Assembly: GCA_030035585.1 (NCBI GenBank)
Contig: CM057466.1
Coordinates: forward strand, 115,380,682 to 115,444,681
DNA length: 64,000 nt
Origin: Dugong dugon
Taxonomy: Eukaryota; Chordata; Mammalia; Sirenia; Dugongidae
Direction of reading: 5' to 3'
The translations under genes and the position numbers were made by a program. Shown here piece after piece: positions 1 to 10,213 of the stretch (position 1 is the first letter of the stretch; each line of letters opens with the position of its first letter). The notes beneath the pieces are model-generated. The model saw only the letters and a program-made list of their open reading frames with translations, had not been told where the DNA came from and made no database searches.

Positions 1-687
1 CAATCTTGGTCATTCTTCCTGCGCCCTCCAGTGAAAGCCTGGCTCTAGCAAATGGAAGACTCTGCTTTGACAGCTGCTAGCTATTAATTGGGCTTGAAGA
101 GCCTATTTTGGAAACCAAAAGCTAAAACTACCTTTCTCCTGAAACCATGTTCAGTTCAGCTCTGCTGGCTGAAGGTCTAGAAGCAGGAAGAATTAATAGG
201 AATGGACTGTACATTGGATAATCATCAAAAATCTTATTTCCTTGGACATGGGATAGAAAGCACTCTATTTGCATATGCCTTTACAAATTAATTTGCATAT
301 CAGTTATGGTTTTTGGCTTCTGGGTATTGCCCATAGTTTTTGGATTATAACATGCTGTTTCTCTTTGAGTATTCTGGGCATTGAGGGCAAGTTAGTAGTC
401 TTCTTGTTCTTTGTCTGTCTGAGTCCTTGGAGACTCAGTGTAGATACTCTCTAAAAAGGAAGAAATTTTCCACAGTATTTTTCTCTGTATTGCACCTATC
501 CATGTATTTGGTCCCTCTTTTTCTTCACTTTTTGTTTCTGAAGAACTCTCGGTTTCCACTCGCTACTTTCTTCTTTCCTTTTGTCACCTAGCCTTCCAGG
601 GGATGTCTCCCCCTTCCAGACAGACTGCCTTCTGCAGTAACCAGGATGGCCACTTTTGTTTGAGTGTGTCTTCTACTCAGACACACA

Positions 688-735
688 TGGGGTCTCTATG
701 GGTCGGCATTGACTCGATGGCAACTGGTTTTCAGT
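688..735 (+). repeat. AfroSINE 3' tail fragment
   Basis: The text atggggtctctatgggtcgg followed by cattgactcgatggcaactg matches the 3' part of the AfroSINE. The tRNA-like head is missing. Confidence 0.6.
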
Positions 736-975
736 TATGTCATAGTTGTGGGTTTTTGGTTGGTTTTATTTGCTTTCTTTGTGGTTTTTGGAAGATGTAA
801 GGACAGATTTCAACCTAAGTGACTACCATTATTCCACAGGAACCCAGACATCTTCCTTCTTACTTTGGAAGAATGATAATTCCTACCACAAAGCCTTGAT
901 GTAAAATTAAATAAGATAGCATTTGTTAAGTCTCCATTATAGTTTATGACGAATTGTTGTTTCTCAAAAAGGACT

Positions 976-1173
976 TGCTGTGTGCTGTCAAGTCAATTCT
1001 GACTCATAACGACCCCACATGACAGAGTAGAACTGCCCCATACGGTTTTTTAGGTGGTAATCTTTATGGGAACAGATTGCCTGGTCTTTTTTCCCATGGA
1101 GTGGCTGGTGGGTTTGAACTGCCAGTGTTTTGGTTAGCAGCCGAGCGCTTAACCATTGTGCCACCAGGGCTCC
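976..1173 (-). repeat. AfroSINE, long form
   Basis: Read on the minus strand it starts ggagccctggtggcacaatg and includes the ctgctaaccaaaac block, a box B-like tRNA-derived head. The RTE-like tail (gtcaagtcaattctgactca on the plus strand) lies at the left end. It carries the extra segment ggtaatctttatgggaacag, marking the longer subfamily of about 200 bp. Confidence 0.9.
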
Positions 1174-1409
1174 TTTTTAAAAAGGTAAGTTTTTATTTTT
1201 AGAGTATAAATTGTGTTCCTCACTGAGGAAAGGAAAGATAAAATGGACGGTGCTGATAGTTGGCTGCCTGTTGCTGGAATCAGAAGAGGATTGTTGAACT
1301 CTTAACAGGTGTGCTGCTGGTTGTGGAGGAGATTATTTTATTGAATAGAATTTGAGTAAAAGGCCAAAGCAAAAAGACAGGGAATAAATGAGACATAGCA
1401 TCATTCTGA

Positions 1410-1914
1410 TGTTGCCGGGTGGAAACCCCAGGCACAACTCGTCTCAGCCAATAAACGAGACACTGAGGTGGGAGATCAGAAAGGTGCTTTTATTTCATTG
1501 TGCAAGGAAAGGAACAGTCGAGGCTGCTGCCACCGAGACTGCTCAGTGAGGGCAAGAGGTAAGGTTACTTTTATGGGATTTACAAGCAGGAAGTTCATAC
1601 AAGTTACATCAGCAACATTCTTAATCATACTACACAGGCGCATTGGGGTTTACATATAATCTCATGCATTGCACGTTCAGAAAATGGTGGTTAAACTCCA
1701 CCCATAGGTGGGAAAGTTATTATGTATGAGGTACTTAAGGTTATCCAGAATGTCATTGTGGCACCTAAACCAGTTTCCACTGATTTCCTCTAGTTATGGG
1801 CATCAGTTAAGGAAAGGGGAACCAGCATGCTAATGTAAAGCTACAGGGCATACCAAGCAAGCTGCTCCAGGCAGTGGAATTTTCCACAGCCTGGGAAACT
1901 CTGTCTTCTTAACA
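1410..1914 (-). mobile_element. ERV-type solo LTR fossil, class I-like
   Basis: A 505-bp block that on the minus strand begins TGTTAAGAAGACAG and ends CCGGCAACA, that is TG...CA. A poly(A) signal region (AATAAAAGCACC) lies about 70 bases before its 3' end, followed by an R/U5-like stretch. No internal gag, pol or env sequence adjoins it, so it looks like a solo LTR. I cannot see a clear target duplication. The family is not identified; length and layout resemble gammaretrovirus-like LTRs. It lacks obvious relatives elsewhere in the window. Confidence 0.6.
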
Positions 1915-2467
1915 ATAAACCAAGAGACACTTTTCATACCTTTCAGTATGAAGATAACTTCATATTGTCAAAAATAGCTTTCAAAACTTTGACTGATGAG
2001 TGTCAAGTTCGTCAAATCTTACTCCCATCAATTTTTTGCACTGAGTAAATAGTATGTGGAGGTGTGTGTTTTGCTACTAGTGGTATTTCATACTACTGAC
2101 TTCTGGGTTACTGAATTGAATACCTTGGATGGTCACCGGGCAGCTTTGGTAGTGCTACCTGTCCACCCATACCCACTGAAGCCTCCATTGTGGTTGCAAG
2201 CGAGCCTGGTGGTGCAGCTTCTTTGGCTGCTGTCTCTTCCACGTCCCTAGGCTAGTTCATTTATATTTTTTTTGCAAAGCTAGCAGCATCACTGTGCACA
2301 GTTACAGTGGTCTACCTCCGCTAAAGAGTGTTAGTTAGGACTTAGTTTGAGGGAAAAAGAAGCGTTTGCTTAATGGAATTAGAGCAGATGCTGTCCTGAA
2401 TAAAACAATGCCGTAACAGCCACTCTGTTCTTGGTCTGTTTTAGTAACTGTTCTTGTCTCTAACCAG

Positions 2468-2641
2468 GTATCAGCTGGAAGATGAGTCTGCCCATTTGGA
2501 TGAAATGCCACTGATGATGTCTGAAGAAGGATTTGAAAATGATGAAAGTGATTACCACACATTACCAAGAGCCAGGATAACTCGAAGAAGAAGAGGAATA
2601 GAGTGGTTGGTTTGTGGAGGATGGAAATCCCTCTGTACCAG
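2468..2641 (+). CDS. ATP9B: ATP9B exon 2 (cytosolic N-terminal tail)
   Basis: The exon is 174 nt. The acceptor is taaccag ending at 2467 and the donor is AG|gtttgt at 2642. It starts by completing an Arg codon begun in exon 1, then reads [20 protein letters not shown], an acidic stretch, followed by the basic run [10 protein letters not shown] and a Trp/Cys segment ([13 protein letters not shown]). It ends with two bases of a Ser codon finished by exon 3. By comparison with human ATP9B recalled from memory this is roughly residues 40-98, the variable cytosolic tail before the conserved RTVWLG motif. The reading frame stays open past the donor to 2711, but that extension does not resemble ATP9B and is intronic. 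Several substitutions relative to the recalled human protein fall here, as expected in the least constrained part of the protein. The acidic, Met-rich start distinguishes ATP9B from ATP9A. Confidence 0.95.
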
Positions 2642-3550
2642 GTTTGTTGTCCACCACTACCTGACTGCCATATGCACTGAAGTTGGCTTGCTTAACTGCT
2701 TGTATGCTTAAGTCTTCTTTTAACATTTATATCAGTGAAACTGAAGAAGACACCCTCTGAATAACATCAAGGAGAGTATCAATAACATTAGTCGTCAAAA
2801 TCAAATAATGCTAATCCGAAAGGAAGGGAAAACTAAATTAATTACTTAATGAGAAGTTTTAATGGTTAAAAGATGGAGAAAATTAGTGATTTTGTGATGA
2901 CTGCATGGTGGAATTAATTCTGGTCACCATGTTAACATTTATAAATTGTGTTTCTCTTCCATTTATAATTACACTTTCATCCAAAAATCATGGATCGTGG
3001 ACCTATAACAGTGCAGTTTAATAATACTGTAGCAGTGTATATGATTCAACTTTAATGCCTTGACTTGGAGTAAGAGTCTTCTGTTAATTTACCCAGAAAG
3101 AAATCAAGATACGAATACCCACTTTGAACAGGTTCACTGGTGATTGAGGTAAACAGATGCTGTGTACGGTATACATTGACTTTAGAGTGTGGACGTGGAC
3201 CCCATTGTGTATGGGAAACAGCCATTGCTTCTGTGCAGCCCTAGGATTTCTGAGGACCCCTCAGCCAGTGACCGCAGGAATAGGCGATGGAGCTGGGCAG
3301 GATTTGGACTTGTCATCCCCCTTTAGCTTTCTATCAAAGTAGTATCTTTATCTTCCTCATGTACCGTAAACTTCCATATGAAGAAAAAATTCCACAGCTA
3401 AGTAGTGTTTTATAAATTGCTGACTTGAGATATTGATTTAATAGTAAGTGACTATAGCATGTTTAAAAAACATTTTCCAGGTTAAATAGCCAATATTCCA
3501 ATATTCCTGAAGCTTTCTTATTGGGTACCTATGTAATTATAGTCAGTTTC

Positions 3551-3835
3551 TTTAATAGATATGGGACTGTTCTGATTTTTTTTTTCCTTGTGTCACTTAT
3601 GGTGGTTTGAACTTTTCAAGGGATCTGTTTTCAAATTTATGTTGGCATTAAGTTATTCATAATATCCACCTGTGATCTTTGTAACATCTGAGGATCTGTA
3701 GTGATGGCCCATTTTTTTATTCCTGATGTTGATAATTTGCTTTTTTTTTTTTTGATAAATCTTGACAGGAGATTATCAGTTTTATTCTTCTCAAAGAGCC
3801 AAGTATTTGATCTTGTCTTCTCTTTTGTCTGTTTC
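3551..3835 (-). mobile_element. L1 fragment, ORF2 middle part
   Basis: Plus-strand text such as cttttcaagggatctgtttt, atgttggcattaagttattc and aatatcc corresponds to the antisense of the L1 ORF2 reverse-transcriptase region. This part belongs further upstream in L1 than the adjoining block, so it is a separate fragment or a rearranged one. Old and decayed. Confidence 0.65.
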
Positions 3836-6155
3836 TTTTACTTTTAAACTTTTATTTTGAAATAAATTCAAACTTTAGAAAAGTTGGAAGAATAGTTCAG
3901 AGAACTCCTAAACCCTCTACACAGACTCACCGATTTTTAACTTTTTCCACTTTTATTTTATCATTCTCTATCTTATTTTTTAATGACTCATTTGAGACTA
4001 GTGCTTACTTGATGCCCCTTTTACATCTTAATACTTAACAGTGTGTGTTTCTTCAGAAAAGAGTGTTTTTTTATGTAAGCATAGTACAGTTATCAAATTC
4101 AAGAAGTTTACATTGATTCACTACTTTATATCTACTTTAAGTCCATATTCTGATTTTGTCTGTTGCCTCAATAATGTTGTTGCGTACTCTTCCCCTCTAG
4201 TAGTGGATCTGGCCCAGAGTCACAATTGTTTTCATCTCCTTTAATCTGGAACATTCTTTAGCATTTCTTTGTCTCATTTCATTGACATTGTTGAGAAATT
4301 CAGGTCAATTATTTGATAGTGTTTCATTCCTCTAGATCAAATGCGGAAGAGTACAATGGCTAGCTTGCATACTAAGTGTATGTTTAGTTTTTGAAGAAAC
4401 TACCAAATTGTTTTCCAGAGTCGCAGTGCTGTTTTACATTCATCATACACCAGCAAGGTATGAAAAAAGTTCTTGTTTCTCCGTGTCCTTGCCAACATTT
4501 GGTGCTGTAATGGTTTTGTTTTTTTCTTTTTAGCTATTCTTATAGGTTTGTATTATTGTGCCATTGTGGTCTTAATTTGTATTTGCCTAATGGCTAGTGA
4601 GTTTGAACATGGTATATACCATTTGTGTACCCTCTTTGGTGAAATAAATCTTCATGTATTTTGCCGATTTTTTAAATGGATTGTTTTTTTTTTTTTAACT
4701 GTTGAGTGTTGAGAGTTCTTTATATATTCTAGATGCTAGTCCTTGTCAAATATATGGTTTTCAAATATTTTTTCTTAGTCTGTAGCTTGTCTTCTCATCT
4801 TCTGAGTCTTTGGTAGATCCAAAGTTTTAAATTTTGATGAAGTCCAGTTTATTGATCTTTTTTTTTCTTTTATGGTTGTGCTTTTGGTGTCACATTTAAG
4901 AACTCTTCAAGTCCTATGTCTCGAAGATTTTCTCTCTCTCTCTTTTTTTTTTCCTAAAGGCTTTATAGTTTTACATTTAAATCTGTTTTGAGTTTACATT
5001 GATGTAAGGTGGAAGGTTTAGGATGATGTTCATTTTTTTGCCTAAGTGTATCCAGGTAGTCCATCACAGTGTTTTGAGAAGACTGTCCTTCCTCCATTGA
5101 ATTGCTTTTGTACCTTTGTCAAAAGTTAGTTGACTTTATTTGAGTGGGGCTGTTTCTAAGTTCTGTATCTATTCTATTACCTGTGTGTCTGTTCCTCTGC
5201 TAGTACCACACTGTCTTGATTACTGTAACTATTTAATAAGTCTTACCATGGAGTAGCGTGATTCCTCCCACTGTGTTTCTCTTTTTCAAAATTATTTTAG
5301 CTATTCTAGTTCTTTTGCCTTACCATATAAATTTTAGAATCATCATGTCTGTAGCTTCAAAATCCTTACTGGATTGTGTTAAACCTGTGTATTAATTAGA
5401 GGGGAATTGGCATCTTTATTATGTTAGGTCTTCTAGACCATGAACATAATTTGTCTTTCCATTTATTTAGATTCACTTTGATTTCTTTCATCAGTGTATT
5501 TTATAGTCTTCAGGATACAAGTCCTGTCTATGTTAGATTTATTACTAAGTATTTCATTTTTAAGCGTTTATAAATAGGGCATTTTTAATTTTGGTTTCTA
5601 CATGTTCATTGCTAATGTATAGAAATAGAGTTGATATTTTGTATTTTGATCTTGTATCCTGTGACCTTACTTAACTCACTTGTTAATTCTAAGAGTGTTT
5701 TTTGTAGATTCCTTGGGATTTTCTACATAGGCTGTCATGTCATCTGTAAATAAACCAAAACCAAACCCATTTCCATTAAGTTGATTCTGACTCATAGTGA
5801 CCCCATAGGACAGAGTGGAACTGCTCCCTAGGGTTTCCAAAGAGTGGCTGGTGAATTCGAACTGCCAACCTTTTAGCAGCCAAACACTTAACCACTGGCA
5901 CCACCAGGGCTCCATCTGTAAAGAGGGACAGCTTTATTTCTTCCTTTATGATCTGCATGCCTTTTATTTTCTTGCCTTGTGGGGCTGACTGGAATATATA
6001 GTATTAATTGGGAAGCAGTGGTGAGAGTGGATATACATCCTCGCCTTGTTGCAGATCTTAGGGAGAAAGCATTCAGTGTTTCACCATTAAGATGTTAGCT
6101 TTAGGTTTTTTATTAGATGCCCCTCATCAAGTTAAGGAGGTTCCCCTCTATCCCT
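3836..6155 (-). mobile_element. L1 3' half (3' UTR and ORF2 C-terminal part)
   Basis: In antisense order one can read an old L1 3' UTR (3836-4310), then the end of ORF2 (4311 onward) with landmarks such as ccgtgtccttgccaacattt, tctagatgctagtccttgtc, aattttgatgaagtccagtt and ttcaccattaagatgttagc. The reading frames are broken many times. An AfroSINE sits inside at 5753-5912. Inactive. Confidence 0.85.
5753..5912 (-). repeat. AfroSINE, short form, with target duplication
   Basis: A complete short-form copy inside the L1. The 10-bp target site duplication catctgtaaa is present at 5741-5750 and 5913-5922. It has an A-rich tail (revealed as the T-free aaccaaaaccaaacc on the plus strand being the reverse of ggtttggtttt). 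It is younger than the host L1. Confidence 0.95.
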
Positions 6156-7354
6156 AATTTTTTTTTTTTTTAATCAATAGTATTCAAAAACAAAACAAAA
6201 CATTGGCAGGAGGGTTGGTCTAATACAAACAGTTCTGTCAAATCCAGAAGCAGGATCTGGAGATGTAAGTTTGAGAGAGCTTATCATTGTAGCAGTAGTG
6301 GAAGCCAAACAGAAGGTTGGTGCTCCTCAGAGACATGTGGTATTGGTCTGTAAAAATAGAAGGAAGGGGACACCTTGGAAGAGAGTAGGATTTGGGAAAG
6401 GAAGAATCATATCCATCCTTTTAGGCAGGAGGAAGAATGAAATAGTTTTGGAGAAAATGATTTTTATCCTTAATTGGGAACATGGGGATGCGGTGGGGAT
6501 GCAGTTAAGGGCAGAAAAAACGGGACATTTTGGTCATGCTTTGGTAGAGATCTTCACTAATCAACAAAGGATAATCAGTAATCATGGATTTGTATTACAC
6601 TAGACATAATCTTATTACTTTTTGTTCATTGGTGATAGATTCTGAGAGAGCACAATTGGCTCATGACAGTGTGGGGTGGGGAGTTGTGATGATGGTGGTG
6701 GGACTGTGAGTTGATGAGGTAGCTTGGGCAGAGAGTTGTTGGGAGGTTCCACTGTCATCAATCCAAAGGCCGACTCTTGGTGAGTGTGGGGTTGAGGCTG
6801 TATTGGGATGTGTAAAGCAACAGTCCTCTTTCTCCATCATCGTGTGGCACCTTCTTAAAGAAAGTAAGTAAGGAAACTGAAGTGAAAGGAAACAATTAGA
6901 GGACCTCTCCTGACAGTTTAGGACCAAGCCAGAATTTAACCCAAGTCTGACATGGTGAACCAAAGCCCTTGCTGTCTTCACCATGGCCTGTGGAAAGTGT
7001 CAGACAGAGGAGTAAGATAGATTCTGATTTACGGCCTTTTTAGTGGAAGAGTTCTGTGTGATAAGTGCCTGGTCGTACCATGCTCAAGTGGAATCGACAC
7101 ACAGATGATTGGAATCAAGAAGGTTGAGGATCTGGGTTGTTTGGATCTAGGATATTAGGTAGCTCTTCAGGATGTATGGGAAAATCACTGAAGATAATGG
7201 GAGTATCTGGCTAAGGAGGTACTGAAATCTTTGAGGAAAGTGAGAGTAGGTTTCTGGTTGACAGAATTTATAAGGACATGGATGGTTTATAATGATGGTG
7301 TGGACTTCCAAAGGGTATTAAGTGGCCTGGAAGTGGAGCTCATCCATACTAGTG

Positions 7355-7547
7355 CAATGTTGTTAAATTGATTTCGACTCATAATGACCCCATGTAACGA
7401 AGTAGAACTGCCCTATAGGGTTTTCTAGGTGGTAATCTTTATGGGAGCAGATCACCAGGTCTTTATCTTGCAGAGCTCCTGGTGGATTCAAACCACCAGC
7501 CTTTCAGTTAGCAGCTGAGCACTTAACTGTTGCACCACCAGGGCTCC
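7355..7547 (-). repeat. AfroSINE, long form
   Basis: It ends on the plus strand with caccaccagggctcc (the reversed head) and starts with the RTE-like tail ttgttaaattgatttcgact. The extra ggtaatctttatgggagcag block is present. Moderately diverged. Confidence 0.9.
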
Positions 7548-9177
7548 TTACCAACCCAGTAGTGGCCACGAGTTGTGAGTTTTAGTATCATCAGTCTCAT
7601 TGTAGTGCTAAATAAATTGTTGAATTAGTTTTTTAATTTTTACACAATTTTATTTTTACCAGTGGAACGTGACAGCCAAATTTTGGATTTCATTTGTAAT
7701 ATTACTCCTTTATCCAATGAAAATATTAAGAATACATTTGAAATTGTAGATGTTAGCAGCAAAAGCACCCATGTTTTGGGGACATTAAAAAGCTTAATAA
7801 AATACGCTAGGTGTGTATATTGAGTCTTTATCTTAAAGCATTGCAGTCACATCTTGGCAGGCTGTAAGCAGTCTGTGTGGCATTAACAGGTGTCTTCTTG
7901 CCACTTAGTGGGGAAGCAACCTGAGATGTTGTCGTCCTCTTCTTGTGCAGAGGCATCTGCCCCATCGAGGAGGTGCCATTGGCATACAAGCGGCATCTCA
8001 CAGAGCCATATGGTACAGTTAGCCATCTAAATTGGTTTTATCTCTTTATTGCTTATAAATTTTTAGTTTTGAGGGTCTTCTACCTTTTATTCCAAAATAC
8101 TGAGCATTCTAAAATTTAGTGTTACTAACATTATCAGATGATGGATCAAAGAGTAGAAGGCAGATATGTAAAATTACTTGGTTTAATTGCAAGAGGACAA
8201 TGTTAGTGAATATTGCAATAGGATACATTACAGCTGATCTTTAGTGAGTTACAGATATTTTTGTGTATTCCTATCTGCAGATTCTGTGAAGAGTAAAGCT
8301 TTTTTAATGATTATTTCTAACTTCACAGACTGATAGGCTTACAAAGGACTGCTTTCTCATTTTTATAATTTGGCAAAAATTCCAAGTTTGATACTTGGGA
8401 AGTTTTTCCCTGTAATGTTTTCTTTCAACTTTGAATTTTCTTCATGCTGGTGAATATAAGTGCATCCCTAGGCTGTGGTTCTTTGGTCTGGAGTGATTTC
8501 TTTCTCACGAGATTTACATTCCACTTGTCCCTATCAAGTGAGGGTATTGAGTGCTGGGTCATCCTGGCTCTGAAATGGCAGGAGCTTTCCCCTCAGTCTG
8601 CAGCACCCCAGGGAGCAGGAGCTGGAGGTGCTCATCTCTCAATGGAGCCACCTGCTTTTGGCTTGATAACCAAAGTGCCATTGGGTATAGTAATTGCCGA
8701 ATGTCGAATGTTTTGTTGGGAAGGAGGCTATCTGAATTTTGGGAGTGATTTAACTATAGCTTGTTAAAATTTTGGAAGAGTGGAGCTTGGTGTATAAAAA
8801 AGCTTTATTTAATATTAGAATTCTACTTTGATTTTAGAGGCATTTGTGAAAAGCTACTACTAATCCTAAAATGTTTTAAGAAAAAGTATAATTTATGCAC
8901 CATTATATTTAATCTCCATTTAACTTGGCACAATGTAACTCAGTTTATATATGAATGGGAAAGCTTTTTTTCTGAGTAATTAGTAGCTTAGAACATATTT
9001 AGCCTGCTGTAGAAATGTTACTCGGTAAGGCTCCCAATTATTTTCTTCTAACGACTTTTTTTCCTCTTGTTTTTCAATATTTGCTCCTGTCGTTGACTCA
9101 CATTTTGCTGTCAGAAATTCCTCGTAATTTCCTTTTCTTCCTACCTCTACATCTCAATAAGGGTTACAAATACTTTC

Positions 9178-9298
9178 TTGTTAGGTGCTGTCAAGTCAGT
9201 TCTGACTCATAGTGATCCTGTGTACAACAGAACGAAACACTGCCCAGTCCTGTACCATCCTCATGACCTTGAGCCCATTGTTACAGCCACTGTGTCAG
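9178..9298 (-). mobile_element. RTE LINE 3' end fragment
   Basis: Plus-strand text ttgttaggtgctgtcaagtc through cagaacgaaacactgcccag to cattgttacagccactgtgt matches the 3' end of the longer RTE copy at 39388-42545. About 120 bp remain; 5'-truncated, as usual for LINEs. Confidence 0.85.
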
Positions 9299-10062
9299 TT
9301 AAGATACTCTCTTGGTTAGAAGTATTCTCTTTATCTTTTGGGATTATGCCCTTCACTCTTAGCATCAAAGCACCTGTCTCTCCTCCTGACAGTATTTTCT
9401 ATCTTGCATAATCCAGTGGCAATCCTGGTGAGGCCCCAGACGTTTAAAATGTCAAGTCTGTTGTGAGTGCATTTATACAATTTGGGAAGACATGCAGTGA
9501 TTTGGATATATTATCTTTAGAATATCACATTAAACGTTAGTATCTTTTTTAAATACTGAATTGAGCTTTAATTGTTAATGTTATATTAGTTAATACTACT
9601 GGGAAAGTTTTTTTAAGAGTGGAAAAAATAATTACCTCAGAGAAGAAAGGGAGTCATATTCTGGATTAATTGGTATCCCAAGGACCTTTATCATTGAATC
9701 ACTGTGTGGTATGATTGAGAATTGCCAATAACCAATAGCTGTACCTTTCCCCAACATATAGAACATTGACTGCTTCAGAATACTAATGGTTTTATTTTGC
9801 CAGTGAGAGCATCTAAGCAGGGAAGATAACTTCCCTGAGGTTCTAGAAGCCATTGAACACTTAAAACATGTAAGTCTCTTTCTGTATTTTTATGTCAAAT
9901 TTAAATTTGTGTAACTGGCCTATTTTAAAAGAACCTCACAGATTAGCACTAGGTATGCTACTGGTGTCTGCTGGATACTGAGACCATCAGTATCTAAGAA
10001 TGTATAATTACCTTTGGCACTTAGAAAAAGCATACAAACTCTGACTTTCTTTTTCCATGCAG

Positions 10063-10213
10063 TTGCTGTGATTGGCTGATACATGTTTGTCAGAGAAAGA
10101 AAGAATTAAAAGCTCGCACAGTGTGGCTCGGGTGTCCTGAGAAATGTGAAGAAAAGCATCCCAGAAATGCTATAAAAAATCAAAAATACAATGTGTTTAC
10201 GTTTATTCCTGGG
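10063..10213 (+). CDS. ATP9B: ATP9B exon 3 (pre-TM1 cytosolic region, RTVWLG motif)
   Basis: The exon is 151 nt. The acceptor is ttttccatgcag ending at 10062 and the donor is GGG|gtaaga at 10214, which is strong. After one base finishing the Ser codon it encodes 50 residues: [20 protein letters not shown], then [20 protein letters not shown], then [10 protein letters not shown]. The segment R-T-V-W-L-G, followed by P-R-N-x-I-x-N-Q-K-Y-N and FxPG, is the typical P4-ATPase lead-in to the first transmembrane helix. The Cys-rich start (SCCDW) lies on the cytosolic side and could be a lipidation site; that is a guess from composition only. The exon ends on a codon boundary, so exon 4 begins with a whole codon. 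No other gene overlaps it and the flanking 100 bases are free of recognisable repeats. Confidence 0.96.

Larger units (their letters stand above)
1..2467 (+). other. ATP9B: ATP9B intron 1, 3' part
   Basis: No exon is visible before 2468. The stretch holds an AfroSINE tail (688-735), a full AfroSINE (976-1173) and an LTR fossil (1410-1914). From 1 to 600 I see no recognisable repeat; it contains two octamer-type motifs at 267-276 and 291-300. From 1915 to 2467 is AT-rich intron with a short gagcctggtggtgcagc match to the AfroSINE head near 2205 and nothing else I can name. Confidence 0.85.
2642..10062 (+). other. ATP9B: ATP9B intron 2
   Basis: A 7,421-bp intron. It holds two antisense L1 fragments (3551-6155), AfroSINEs at 5753-5912 and 7355-7547, and an RTE end at 9178-9298. 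The stretches 2642-3550, 6160-7354, 7548-9177 and 9299-10062 show no repeat I can name with confidence and no coding signal; 6160-7354 has the texture of an old degraded repeat. Confidence 0.85.

Noticed and set aside
2454-2711. Open frame across exon 2 read as a separate small gene
   Set aside because: The middle is ATP9B exon 2; the ends are intron reading through the acceptor and donor.
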